Source: Burkholderiaceae bacterium (GTDB lineage: Bacteria; Pseudomonadota; Gammaproteobacteria; Burkholderiales; Burkholderiaceae_C). Taken from it: 64,000 nucleotides of DNA. Position 1 is the first letter of the stretch. The number at the start of each line of letters is the position of its first letter. Of this stretch, positions 46,283-56,298 are shown in pieces. The notes under the pieces were generated by a model, which saw nothing but the letters and a program-made list of their open reading frames with translations, was not told where the DNA came from and did no database searches. A program made the translations under genes and the position numbers. Location: positions 1 through 64,000 of the forward strand of contig JAURWR010000058.1 of assembly GCA_030654805.1 (NCBI GenBank). The letters run 5' to 3'.

Positions 46283-47283
46283 CCGACACCCTGCCACCGC
46301 TGGCCGACACCCGATTGAGTGTCAACGCCCTCACGCGATCGCTGGTGCAGCGACTGTTGAACGAAGCCGATGCGCTGAACGTCAAGGTGCTCACCGACCC
46401 GACCGGCGTGTGCATCGTCGATGCCGGCATCGAGACCCGCAGCAGCATCGCTGCCGGCTTGCTGATCGGCGAGATCTGCATGGGCGGACTCGGTGACGTC
46501 ACGCTGCGCACCGGTGTCGACGATGGCTGGCCGACCTGGGTCCAGGTGCGCAGCGCGCAGCCGGTGCTGGCGTGCCTGGGCAGCCAGTACGCGGGCTGGA
46601 GTCTGGCAGCGACGAAGGAAGAAACCGGCGGCAAGAAATTCTTCTCGCTCGGTTCCGGCCCCGCGCGTGCGTTGGCCGGCAAGGAGGCGCTGTTCGCCGA
46701 GCTGGGCTACCGCGACCGCGCCGAGTCCGGCGTGCTGGTACTCGAAGTCGACCGGCTGCCGCCGAAGATCGTCATCGACAAGGTGCTCAACGACTGCGGC
46801 CTGAAGCCGGCCGGCCTGACGCTGATCCTGACGCCGACCACCAGCTGGGCCGGCGGCACGCAGGTGGTGGCGCGGGTGCTCGAAGTCGCGCTGCACAAGG
46901 CGCACGAGCTCGGCTTTGCGCTCGGCAACGTCGTCGACGGTCTGGCGACCGCACCGCTGCCCGCACCCAGCCCCGATGGCGTGGTCGCGATGGGCCGCAC
47001 CAACGACGCGATCCTGTACGGCGGCCGGGTGCACCTGAGCGTGCGCGGCGACGACGCCGCGGCGCGCGATCTGGCGAAGCGCCTGCCGTCATCGAATTCG
47101 CGCGACTACGGCCGCGGCTTCGCCGACATCTTCAAGGAAGCGGGCTACGACTTCTACAAGATCGACGGCGCGCTGTTCGCGCCGGCCGAGGTCTGGGTCA
47201 GCAACGTCGACAGCGGCAACACCTGGCACGCCGGTGCGTTGAACATGCCGTTGCTGCAAAGCCTGTGGCTGCAGGAAGCGTGA
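46279..47283 (+). CDS. mch: methenyltetrahydromethanopterin cyclohydrolase
   Basis: 334 residues. It hydrolyses methenyl-H4MPT to 5-formyl-H4MPT. The sequence follows the Mch family throughout: LTDPTGVCIVDAGIETRSSIAAGL, EICMGGLGDVTL, PVLACLGSQYAGWSLA, FFSLGSGPARALA, LTPTTSWAGGTQVVARVLEVALHKAHELGF and GRTNDAILYGG. The length is normal for the family. The ATG overlaps the stop of the ATP-grasp gene. Confidence 0.96.
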   Translation: MTDTLPPLADTRLSVNALTRSLVQRLLNEADALNVKVLTDPTGVCIVDAGIETRSSIAAGLLIGEICMGGLGDVTLRTGVDDGWPTWVQVRSAQPVLACLGSQYAGWSLAATKEETGGKKFFSLGSGPARALAGKEALFAELGYRDRAESGVLVLEVDRLPPKIVIDKVLNDCGLKPAGLTLILTPTTSWAGGTQVVARVLEVALHKAHELGFALGNVVDGLATAPLPAPSPDGVVAMGRTNDAILYGGRVHLSVRGDDAAARDLAKRLPSSNSRDYGRGFADIFKEAGYDFYKIDGALFAPAEVWVSNVDSGNTWHAGALNMPLLQSLWLQEA

Positions 47284-47296
47284 GACATCCGATTCA

Positions 47297-47329
47297 CTCC
47301 CTCTCCCTCTCCTCAGAGGGGCGAGGGAG
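47297..47329. repeat. stacked stem-loop between mch and the RimK-like gene
   Basis: Outer stem CTCCCTC/GAGGGAG and inner stem CCCTCT/AGAGGG around a CCTC loop. Pyrimidine-rich hairpins of this look recur between genes in many betaproteobacteria. It may be a mobile REP-like unit or an mRNA processing/attenuation element inside the operon. Confidence 0.45.
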
Positions 47330-47338
47330 CCGTTGCTG

Positions 47339-48316
47339 ATGCGCGTCGCCATCCTGACCGACGAGACCGGCTGGCACACGCGCCAGCTGCAGACCGCGCT
47401 GCGGGGTCGCGGCGCGGTCGGACGCTGCGTCGACCTGGCCGATTGCCGCATCGACACCACCGTCGCGTGGCACGGGTTGGCGATCCCCGGCTACGGCCGC
47501 GAGCTGCCCGACGCGGCCATCGTGCGCGGCATCGCCGGTGGCACATTCGAGCAGGTGACCAAGCGCCTCGGCGTGCTGCACGCGCTGCGCGAACTCGGCG
47601 TGCCGGTCTACAACGACGCGCGCGCCATCGAGCGCAGCGTCGACAAGGCCATGACCAGCCTGCTGCTGCACGCGGCCGGCATCGCGACGCCGCCGACCTG
47701 GGCCACCGAGTCGGCGGCGCAGGCGCAGCGCATCGCGATCCGCGAAGGCGCAGCCGGCCACGCGCTGGTGCTCAAGCCGCTGTTCGGCTCGCAGGGCAAG
47801 GGCCTGCAACTGGTCGGCGAGGTCGACGGCGTGCACCACCCGCTACCGCCGCTGGACAAGGCGTATGGCTCGCTTGCCTACTTGCAGCGCTTCGTGCCGG
47901 CGGTCTGCGATCCCGGTTTCGACTGGCGTGTGCTGGTCGTCGGCGGCCGAGCGATCACCGCGATGCGCCGTGTCAGCCGGCACTGGATACACAACGTCGC
48001 GCAGGGTGCGCGCTGCGAGCCGCAGCCGCTGACCACGCCGCTCGCATTGCTGGCCGAACGCGCGGCGGCGGCGCTCGATCTGGACTACGCCGGCATCGAC
48101 ATCGTGCCGGTGCGCAGCGAGGCAGGCAACACTGGCGAGCTCGAAATGCAGGTGATCGAGGTCAACGGCGTCGCCGCCTGGCACGGACTGCAGCGGGTCA
48201 CCGAGTTCAACATCGCGGCCGCGCTGGTCGACGATCTGCTGTGCCGCAAGTGTGCCGGTGAGGCTGCTCTTGCCCAGGCAGGTGCTGACCTGAGTACGGA
48301 TGCTCGCAGCGCGTGA
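47339..48316 (+). CDS. RimK-family ATP-grasp ligase
   Basis: 325 residues. RimK-like ATP-grasp: VYNDARAIERSVDKAMTSLLLHAAGIATPPTW, the ATP site VLKPLFGSQGKGLQLV, YLQRFVP...FDWRVLVVGG, and the Mg site AGIDIVPV...MQVIEVNGVAAWHGLQ. This family adds glutamates or similar amino acids; archaeal MptN (H4MPT glutamate ligase) is a member. Bacterial methylofuran carries a polyglutamate tail and dephospho-H4MPT lacks the terminal extension, so polyglutamylation of the furan cofactor is a possible job (inference). The ATG at 47339 is preferred over nearby TTG/CTG codons. It overlaps the next gene (GTGA). Confidence 0.83.
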   Translation: MRVAILTDETGWHTRQLQTALRGRGAVGRCVDLADCRIDTTVAWHGLAIPGYGRELPDAAIVRGIAGGTFEQVTKRLGVLHALRELGVPVYNDARAIERSVDKAMTSLLLHAAGIATPPTWATESAAQAQRIAIREGAAGHALVLKPLFGSQGKGLQLVGEVDGVHHPLPPLDKAYGSLAYLQRFVPAVCDPGFDWRVLVVGGRAITAMRRVSRHWIHNVAQGARCEPQPLTTPLALLAERAAAALDLDYAGIDIVPVRSEAGNTGELEMQVIEVNGVAAWHGLQRVTEFNIAAALVDDLLCRKCAGEAALAQAGADLSTDARSA

Positions 48317-49248
48317 ACCCGGACGCCGACAAAGCGATCGATCGGGCGCGGACCGCCTACCTGCGCGCCTGCGAACTCGACATCGCGGTGCGCAAGCCCG
48401 GCAATGTGAGCTTGGCTTCGCCCGGGCACGGCATGCAGGCGCAGCAGTTCATCGACAGCGCACGGGCCTCGGCCGATCCACTGTTCGCGCGCGGCGCCCG
48501 TGTCGGCGAGCGCATCGAGGCGGCGACCGAAGCGACCTGGGCGGTGGCCGGCTGCAACACCAACCTCGGCATCGTGCTGCTCTGTGCGCCCGTGGCGGCG
48601 GCGGTGGAACGGTTTCCGCTTGCCACTTCTGCACTTGAAGTGCGTCTGGCCATCGAGTCGGTTCTGGCGGATCTCGATGTGGCTGACGCTCGGGCCGCTT
48701 ACCGCGCCATCGCCCGAGCCAACCCGGGCGGTCTCGGCAGCGCGCCACGCGAGGACGTGCGCAGCGAGCCGACGGTCACGCTGCGTGAAGCGATGGCGCT
48801 GGCCGCCGATCGGGATCAGATCGGGCTGTTGTACCGGGATGGGTACGCCAGCTTGTTCGACATCGGCGTTGCTGCGCTGGGCGATGACTTTCACTGGCCC
48901 GAAGCCCAGCCATCCCCTCGGCTGGCCGACGGCGGTGTGGCGCTGCCGACGGCACGGATCGGCCGCGCGGTCCTGCGCTGCTATCTGGCGCTGCTGGGAC
49001 AAGCGCCTGATTCACACATTGTTCGAAAGCGCGGAGCAACCGTGGCACACACTGTCATGGACACTGCGGCGCGCTGGGGCTCCGACGCCCGGCTGATCCC
49101 TGTCGGCTCGGGGCTTGAAGTCGACCCGGCATTTGTCGAATGGGACGAATCCCTGAAGACCGACGGCCTCAACCCCGGAACCACGGCTGATTTGACGGTT
49201 GCATCGATGCTTCTGGCGTCGATCGCACAGCCGCTGTCATCCGGTTGA
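48313..49248 (+). CDS. CitG/MdcB-like triphosphoribosyl-dephospho-CoA synthase family protein
   Basis: 311 residues, all-alpha family of CitG, which transfers a triphosphoribosyl unit from ATP to dephospho-CoA with release of adenine. The motif K28-PGNVSLASPGHGM matches the family KPGxVxxxxxGxH box; later blocks are CNTNLGIVLLCAPVAAA, LSTF-like residues and LNPGTTADLTVASMLLASI. There is no citrate or malonate decarboxylase here. Homologues recur in H4MPT clusters, so it may make a ribosyl-phosphate donor for the cofactor (inference). GTG start overlapping the previous stop. Confidence 0.83.
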   Translation: MNPDADKAIDRARTAYLRACELDIAVRKPGNVSLASPGHGMQAQQFIDSARASADPLFARGARVGERIEAATEATWAVAGCNTNLGIVLLCAPVAAAVERFPLATSALEVRLAIESVLADLDVADARAAYRAIARANPGGLGSAPREDVRSEPTVTLREAMALAADRDQIGLLYRDGYASLFDIGVAALGDDFHWPEAQPSPRLADGGVALPTARIGRAVLRCYLALLGQAPDSHIVRKRGATVAHTVMDTAARWGSDARLIPVGSGLEVDPAFVEWDESLKTDGLNPGTTADLTVASMLLASIAQPLSSG

Positions 49249-49385
49249 ATCGGCAACGCCGTGCAGGTTGGGTTCCGGGTTGTGGCGGGTTTTCCAGTGG
49301 CACGGATCGTGATACTGTCTTTGACCGGCTGGAGCACCAGTCCGTGAGACAAGACCTCTTCATCCCAGACAGGAGCTAGAAAATC

Positions 49386-49895
49386 ATGGCAAAAATTGAC
49401 CGCTTGATGGTTGGCGAATCGCTCGTCGGCGACGGCAACGAAGTGGCCCACATCGACCTGATCATCGGCCCACGTGGCAGCGCCGCCGAATCCGCGTTCG
49501 CAAATGCGCTGGTGAACAACAAGGACGGCTTCACGTCGTTGCTGGCCGTTGTCGCGCCGAACCTGCTGACCAAGCCTGCCACGGTGATGTTCAACAAGGT
49601 CACCATCAAGGGTGCCAAGCAAGCCGTCCAGATGTTCGGACCGGCCCAGCGCGGCGTCGCGATGGCGGTGGCCGATTCGGTCGAAGACGGCACGATTCCG
49701 CTCGACGAAGCCGACAACCTGTTCATCTGCGTTGGTGTCTTCATCCACTGGCTGGCCGAAGACGACAAGAAGATCCAGGACTACAACTACCAGGCCGTTC
49801 GCGAATCGATCAAGCGCGCCGTCACCGGCTCGCCGACCGCTGCCGAAGTGGTCGCGAAGAAGGGTTCTTCACCGCACCCATTCGCTGCACACTGA
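49386..49895 (+). CDS. fae: formaldehyde-activating enzyme
   Basis: 169 residues, cytoplasmic pentamer in the family. It catalyses condensation of formaldehyde with (dephospho-)H4MPT to methylene-H4MPT, the entry step of the pathway. H22 in [14 protein letters not shown] corresponds to the catalytic histidine of Methylobacterium Fae; [23 protein letters not shown] and [19 protein letters not shown] are typical. GGAG lies 11 nt before the ATG. It is separated from the operon by 137 bp and has its own double terminator, consistent with very high independent expression. A TGGCACG at 49298 resembles a sigma-54 -24 box, but the -12 part is imperfect. Confidence 0.97.
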   Translation: MAKIDRLMVGESLVGDGNEVAHIDLIIGPRGSAAESAFANALVNNKDGFTSLLAVVAPNLLTKPATVMFNKVTIKGAKQAVQMFGPAQRGVAMAVADSVEDGTIPLDEADNLFICVGVFIHWLAEDDKKIQDYNYQAVRESIKRAVTGSPTAAEVVAKKGSSPHPFAAH

Positions 49896-49908
49896 GTTCG
49901 CCGAGTTC

Positions 49909-49939
49909 GGTTCCTGCGGCCCACAAAGCCGCAGGAACC
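49909..49939 (+). terminator. long hairpin downstream of fae
   Basis: A 12-bp perfect stem GGTTCCTGCGGC / GCCGCAGGAACC with a 7-base loop starts 13 bp after the fae stop. It has no T run of its own and directly precedes the bidirectional terminator. It may protect the fae mRNA 3' end. Confidence 0.7.
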
Positions 49940-49943
49940 ACGC

Positions 49944-49977
49944 AAAAAAGCCGATCGGAACATCGATCGGCTTTTTT
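49944..49977. terminator. bidirectional intrinsic terminator between fae and folB
   Basis: AAAAAA, then AGCCGATCG, a GAACAT loop, CGATCGGCT and TTTTTT. The A and T runs flank a perfect 9-bp stem, so it can terminate the convergent fae and folB transcripts. Confidence 0.92.
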
Positions 49978-50008
49978 GTGGGCGGGTGCAGAGCAGGCCC
50001 CGCAGGCG

Positions 50009-50530
50009 TCAACGCTCCCCGGGCACCATGCCCGCGCCGATCACTCGCAGGACGTTGGCCGCGCGCGGAGCTTCGGGCAGGTGGGTTGCGGTGCGCTCGA
50101 TCACGACACCGACCGCCGCGACATCGTCGAACTTCTTCGGCTTGACCACCTTGACACGCACCCACGCGGCGCCGAAATCGACGATCAGCATGTCGGCGAT
50201 GGTTTCGGCGAACGATTCGAGCAGGGTCAGCTTGTGTTCGCGGTACAGCAACTGCAACCGCTCGCGAACCACGCCGTAGTCGATCGTGTCGGCGATCTGG
50301 TCGGTGTCGCAGGCCTTGGCGCGAGGCAGCCCGGCATGCAGGTCGACGACGATGGTCTGCGGCCGGTGCAGCTCGGAATCGTGGATGCCGATGACCGTCT
50401 GCCCGGTGAACCCCTCGATGAAGATCACGTCCATGGTCTGCGCCGCATCGGCGGCGGCCACGCTGCGGACTCCGGGCGTGGCCGCAGGTGCCAGGGCGGA
50501 GGGAAAACCGGTGTCGGGTCGGGTGGTCAA
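50009..50530 (-). CDS. folB: dihydroneopterin aldolase-like protein
   Basis: 173 residues if started at the TTG at 50530, which has GGAG 6 nt upstream. The usual FolB length of about 125 would start at the ATG at 50434 (MDVIFIEGFTGQTVIGI). Conserved FolB features: IGIHDSELHRPQTIVVDL, DTIDYGVVRERL, LLESFAETIAD and VKVVKPKKF (catalytic lysine region). FolB cleaves dihydroneopterin to 6-hydroxymethyl-dihydropterin, the pterin precursor shared by folate and methanopterin. Its position inside the H4MPT cluster suggests a dedicated copy for the C1 cofactor. Divergent from the sigma-54 activator gene. Confidence 0.85.
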   Translation of the reverse strand: MTTRPDTGFPSALAPAATPGVRSVAAADAAQTMDVIFIEGFTGQTVIGIHDSELHRPQTIVVDLHAGLPRAKACDTDQIADTIDYGVVRERLQLLYREHKLTLLESFAETIADMLIVDFGAAWVRVKVVKPKKFDDVAAVGVVIERTATHLPEAPRAANVLRVIGAGMVPGER

Positions 50531-50548
50531 GAGTGTCTCCAGAGCGGG

Positions 50549-50569
50549 TGTTTTGTCTGTATCAAAACA
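50549..50569. promoter_or_regulatory. perfect 7-7-7 inverted repeat in the folB/activator intergenic region
   Basis: TGTTTTG - TCTGTAT - CAAAACA. It is centred about 55 bp upstream of the predicted sigma-54 start site at about 50614 and just before the folB start on the other strand, a good place for an activator or repressor dimer. Confidence 0.5.
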
Positions 50570-50587
50570 GCCGCGACAATGCGATAT

Positions 50588-50603
50588 TGGCATACCCGCT
50601 GCA
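50588..50603 (+). promoter_or_regulatory. sigma-54 (-24/-12) promoter match upstream of the activator gene
   Basis: TGGCATA-CCCG-CTGCA: GG (50589-50590), N10, GC (50601-50602), close to TGGCACG-N4-TTGCW. It would start transcription near 50614, about 140 nt before the activator ATG. Confidence 0.55.
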
Positions 50604-50754
50604 AGCATCGAGCCACAGGATGCAGTCCGTGACCGAAGCAGTAGTCGGCGATCCGCAAGGCGTCGGCCAGCGACGCATCGATAAGCACAAGAAGGCGCTG
50701 CAACCACCCTTTCAACCGGGGTGCCAGCGCAGCGAAAAAGCCCAGGAGCCTTCC

Positions 50755-52812
<2,058 letters not shown>

Positions 52813-52847
52813 GCTGCATCCCCGACCTCATCCCCTGAACCGCCTCC

Positions 52848-53477
52848 GTGACGCCCGTCCATGACCGCCCTTCGGTAACCCCGATCCCTGACGCCGACAC
52901 CGCCCCGATCGACTCGACGCCGCGTTCGCGCTTCGCCTGGTGCGTCACCGGTTCGGGCCATTTCCTCGACGAGTCGATGGCGATTGCCGCGCGTCTGCCG
53001 CAGGTCGACCTGTTCCTGTCGGCGGCGGCCGAAGAGGTGCTGCCGATCTACCAGATGCACATCGACGACCTGCGGTCGACGTTCCGCATCTTCCGCGACA
53101 AGACCGCGAGCGCGGTGCCGGTCGGCATGCTGTACGACGACGTCTATCACACGGTGATCGTGGCGCCGGCGACCAGCAACACGGTGGCCAAGTGCGTCGT
53201 CGGCATCAGTGACTCGCTGCCGACCAACATGTTCGCGCAGGCTGGCAAGCTGGGCATTCCGGGCGTGGTGTTCGCCTGCGACACCGAGCCGGTGGTGGTC
53301 ACCAAATCGCCGCACGACTGGGTCACGCTGCGACCGCGGCGCATCGAGCTCGACAACGTCGAACGCCTGCGCGGCATCGACCATTGCCATGTCGTGACCA
53401 CCCCGGCCGAACTCGAAGCGTGGCTCGATGTGCGGTTGATCGAGCTGTCGCTGACATGGACCACGTCGTCTTCCTGA
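52848..53477 (+). CDS. dmrB: dihydromethanopterin reductase-like flavoprotein (DmrB type)
   Basis: 209 residues. A flavoprotein-family (HFCD-like) fold with FAWCVTGSGHFLDES (about 29-43) and the FMN-binding block VAPATSNTVAKCVVGISDSLPTNMF (about 105-129). A structurally characterised homologue from Burkholderia is a dihydromethanopterin reductase that makes the active tetrahydro form. The first 28 residues, before the fold, are a Pro/Asp-rich extension. GTG start. It overlaps the next gene by 22 nt and lies 35 bp after the activator gene, so they form one unit. Confidence 0.87.
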   Translation: MTPVHDRPSVTPIPDADTAPIDSTPRSRFAWCVTGSGHFLDESMAIAARLPQVDLFLSAAAEEVLPIYQMHIDDLRSTFRIFRDKTASAVPVGMLYDDVYHTVIVAPATSNTVAKCVVGISDSLPTNMFAQAGKLGIPGVVFACDTEPVVVTKSPHDWVTLRPRRIELDNVERLRGIDHCHVVTTPAELEAWLDVRLIELSLTWTTSSS

Positions 53478-54916
53478 CCGGCCGCCTCGCGCAGCCCAGC
53501 CTGCTGCGTGTGCTGTCTGGCATCGAGGCCCTGCCGTTCACCTGGGAGGTGCGCGAGATCGGGCTGCAGGTCGCCGCGCTGATGACCGCCGACCTGATCT
53601 GCCGTCGCGTGCCGGTGCCGGTCGTCACGCAGATCGATGAGGGGACCCAGCGCCGCGCCGATCGAGTCATCGTGCCCGGCCGCTGCCGCGGTGACCTCGA
53701 CGCGCTAACGGCGCACTACGGCGTGCCGGTGCTGCGCGGACCCGAAGAACTGAAGGACCTCCCGCGCTACTTCAACCGCGCCGCGAAGCCGATCGACCTG
53801 ACCGAATACGAGGTCGCGATCTTTGCCGAGATCGTCGATGCGCATGCGCTCGGCGTGGATCAGATCGTCGAGCGTGCGCGGTCGCTGGCGGCCGATGGCG
53901 CCAATGTGATCGACCTCGGCAGCCTGCCCGACACGCGCTTCGACCACCTCGAGGACAGCGTGCGCGCGTTGAAGGCCGAGGGCTACGCGGTCAGCGTCGA
54001 TTCGCTGAACACCGACGAACTGCTGCGTGGCGGCCGCGCCGGTGCCGACTACCTCTTGAGCCTGACGCTGGACACGCTGTGGGTCGCCGACGAGGTGCCT
54101 TCCACGCCGATCCTGATCGGCCGCTCGCCGACCGACGAAGCCTCGCTGCACCAGGCGATCGAGGCGATGCAGGCCAAAGGCAAGCCGTTCCTCGCTGACG
54201 CGATCCTCGACCCGATCCCGTTCGGCATGACCGCCGCGATCGTGCGCTACCACCGGCTGCGCGAACGCTACCCGGACGTGGCGATCATGATGGGCGTCGG
54301 CAACGTCACCGAGCTGACCGAGGCCGACACCAGCGGCATCAACGCGGTGCTGTTCGGCATCTGCGCCGAGCTGAACGTGGCCGCGGTGCTGACCACGCAG
54401 GTCAGCCAGCATGCGCGGCGCGCGGTGCGCGAGGCCGACTGGGCGCGCCGCATCATGCACGCCGCTGCGCGCCACCAGACGCTGCCCAAGGGCATGAACG
54501 ACGCGCTGATGACGGTGCACGCGAAGCACCCGTTTCCCGATTCGCCCGAAGAGATCGCAGCGACAGCCGCGCAGGTGCGCGATCCGAACTTCCGCATCCA
54601 GGTCTCGCCGCAAGGTCTGCATGTCTACAACCGCGATGGCCTGCGGCTGGGGCAGGGTGCCTTCGAGCTGTGGCCGCAGCTGAAGCTCGACGACGACGCG
54701 AGCCACGCCTTCTACATGGGCGTCGAACTCGCGCATGCCGAGATCGCACTCCAGCTCGGCAAGCGCTATGTGCAGGACCAGCCGCTGGACTGGGGCTGTG
54801 CGGTCGAGCGCACGCCGGTCGATCTGGCCGGCTGGTGTGCGCCGGGCACGACGATGCGCACGGGGACGGCGCGAGCGAAACCCGATGAAGCCAACGATCC
54901 GATCGGGAAGCCCTGA
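53456..54916 (+). CDS. dihydropteroate synthase-like protein of the H4MPT cluster (DUF6513)
   Basis: 486 residues. An N-terminal domain (about 1-115, VVFLTGRLAQPSLLRVLSGI, DRVIVPGRCRGDLDAL) precedes a TIM-barrel pterin-binding domain (about 130-370: GANVIDLGSLPDTRF, YAVSVDSLNTDELLRGGRAGADYLLSL, GKPFLADAILDPIPFG, MMGVGNVTELTEADTSGINAVL). It lacks a classic folate DHPS beginning and is longer than folate DHPS. It probably joins the hydroxymethylpterin unit to the ribofuranosyl-aniline made from the MptG product, in place of DHPS. Reaction inferred from the barrel and cluster. Confidence 0.85.
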   Translation: MDHVVFLTGRLAQPSLLRVLSGIEALPFTWEVREIGLQVAALMTADLICRRVPVPVVTQIDEGTQRRADRVIVPGRCRGDLDALTAHYGVPVLRGPEELKDLPRYFNRAAKPIDLTEYEVAIFAEIVDAHALGVDQIVERARSLAADGANVIDLGSLPDTRFDHLEDSVRALKAEGYAVSVDSLNTDELLRGGRAGADYLLSLTLDTLWVADEVPSTPILIGRSPTDEASLHQAIEAMQAKGKPFLADAILDPIPFGMTAAIVRYHRLRERYPDVAIMMGVGNVTELTEADTSGINAVLFGICAELNVAAVLTTQVSQHARRAVREADWARRIMHAAARHQTLPKGMNDALMTVHAKHPFPDSPEEIAATAAQVRDPNFRIQVSPQGLHVYNRDGLRLGQGAFELWPQLKLDDDASHAFYMGVELAHAEIALQLGKRYVQDQPLDWGCAVERTPVDLAGWCAPGTTMRTGTARAKPDEANDPIGKP

Positions 54917-54918
54917 CG

Positions 54919-55491
54919 ATGAACGACGTGATTTTCGAAACCGTGGTGACGACGCAGTCGCCGCAGGGCGTCACCCATGTGGCACCGATGGGCATCCGCT
55001 ACCGGGGCGATGAGGTCGTTCTGATGCCGTATCGGCCGTCGACCACGCTCGACAACATCGCAGCCACTGGCCAGGCGGTGCTCAACATCGTCGTCGACAC
55101 GCGGGTGTTCGCCGGCAGCGTCACCGGCCGCAAGGTCTGGGACACGGTAGCGGCCGAGCGAATCCCGGGCGTGCGACTGGCGTGCGCGCTCAGCCACATC
55201 GAGCTGCGCCTCGTGTCGCGGCAGGACGAGAACCAGCGCACGGTGTTGCGGCTGGCGCGTGTCCACGAGGCGGTGCATGCGCCGTTCGTCGGCATCAACC
55301 GCGCGCAGGCGGCCGTGGTCGAAGGCGCGGTGCTGGTCAGCCGCCTGAAGATGCTGCCGCCGGGCAAGGTCGACAGTGAAATGGCGTATCTGCAGATCGC
55401 CATCGACAAGACCGCCGGCCCCGAGGAGCACGAAGCCTGGGGCTGGTTGCGAGAGGCGGTGGCGCGCCACCGCCAGCAGGGGCCGCAGTGA
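54919..55491 (+). CDS. DUF447-family split-barrel protein
   Basis: 190 residues. DUF447 proteins are archaeal/methylotroph proteins with a flavin-reductase-like split barrel. Seen here: ETVVTTQSPQGVTHVAPMGI, VLMPYRPSTTLDNI, GQAVLNIVVDTRVFAGSVTG and HIELRLVSRQDEN. It starts 2 bp after the DHPS-like gene and overlaps mfnB (GTGA). Consistent presence with H4MPT genes suggests a cofactor role, possibly flavin- or pterin-binding; no reaction is assigned. Confidence 0.8.
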   Translation: MNDVIFETVVTTQSPQGVTHVAPMGIRYRGDEVVLMPYRPSTTLDNIAATGQAVLNIVVDTRVFAGSVTGRKVWDTVAAERIPGVRLACALSHIELRLVSRQDENQRTVLRLARVHEAVHAPFVGINRAQAAVVEGAVLVSRLKMLPPGKVDSEMAYLQIAIDKTAGPEEHEAWGWLREAVARHRQQGPQ

Positions 55492-56255
55492 CGCCGATGG
55501 CGACGGCTGCTGTCTCCACGTCGCCTGCCGTCGGGCCGCGAAAGATGCGCATGCTGGTCAGCGTGCGCAGTGTCGAGGAGGCGCTGGCGGCCGCCGAGGG
55601 CGGCGCCGATTTCATCGACCTGAAGGAGCCGCGTGACGGCGCGCTGGGCGGACTGCCGCTGGCGACGATTCGCGATGTCGTGAGCGCGTTGCGTCAATGC
55701 GGGGTCACGCTGCCGATCAGCGCCACCATCGGCGACCTGCCGATGGATGACGTGGCGCAGATCCTGCGCCGCGTCGAGGCGGTCGGTGCCTGCGGCGTCG
55801 ACTACGTCAAGGTGGGCATCGAACGCGATACCGCAGCGGCTTCGGTGATCGACGCACTGGCCGGTTGCGGCTGGCCTGTGGTGCCGGTGTTCATCGCTGA
55901 CCACGGGCTCGACGATGCGCTCGTCGCGCGCGCCTGTGCGTCGCGGTCGTCGGCCGGGCCAGCCTTCGTCGCGATCATGGTCGACACCGCCGACAAGCGT
56001 GCGGGCAGCCTGTTCGATGTGATGACGACCGAGGCCTTGCAGCGCTTCATTGCCACGGTCCGCGCATCGAACGCGATGGTCGGATTGGCCGGCGCATTGC
56101 GCGCCACGCACGTCGATCAACTGGCCGGCCTGCAGCCCGACTTCGCGGGCTTTCGCAGCGCGGTGTGCGTGGGTGATCGCGCATCCCGGCTCGACATGGA
56201 GCGGGTGCGCGAACTGGCGGTGTTGGTTCGGACGCCGCCGCCGATGCCGGTTTGA
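55488..56255 (+). CDS. mfnB: (5-formylfuran-3-yl)methyl phosphate synthase
   Basis: 255 residues, TIM barrel (formerly DUF556). It condenses two glyceraldehyde 3-phosphates to the furan precursor of methanofuran. Conserved LVSVRSVEEALAAAEGGADFIDLKEPRDGALGGLP includes K46, the expected Schiff-base lysine. VDYVKVGIERD holds a second active-site lysine, and FAGFRSAVCVGDRASRLD follows near the C-terminus. The GTG at 55488 overlaps the previous stop; an ATG at 55497 is also possible. It is the last gene of the run that begins at dmrB. Confidence 0.92.
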   Translation: MTPMATAAVSTSPAVGPRKMRMLVSVRSVEEALAAAEGGADFIDLKEPRDGALGGLPLATIRDVVSALRQCGVTLPISATIGDLPMDDVAQILRRVEAVGACGVDYVKVGIERDTAAASVIDALAGCGWPVVPVFIADHGLDDALVARACASRSSAGPAFVAIMVDTADKRAGSLFDVMTTEALQRFIATVRASNAMVGLAGALRATHVDQLAGLQPDFAGFRSAVCVGDRASRLDMERVRELAVLVRTPPPMPV

Positions 56256-56298
56256 GCTGAAAACCGCGTGCGGGAACGAAGACCCTCTTCGAGCGTCC

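Noticed and set aside
49298-49313. Sigma-54 promoter for fae (TGGCACG-GATC-GTGAT)
   Set aside because: The -24 part is perfect, but the -12 element has GA instead of GC and lacks TTGC, so I did not call it. Start-site mapping could revive it.
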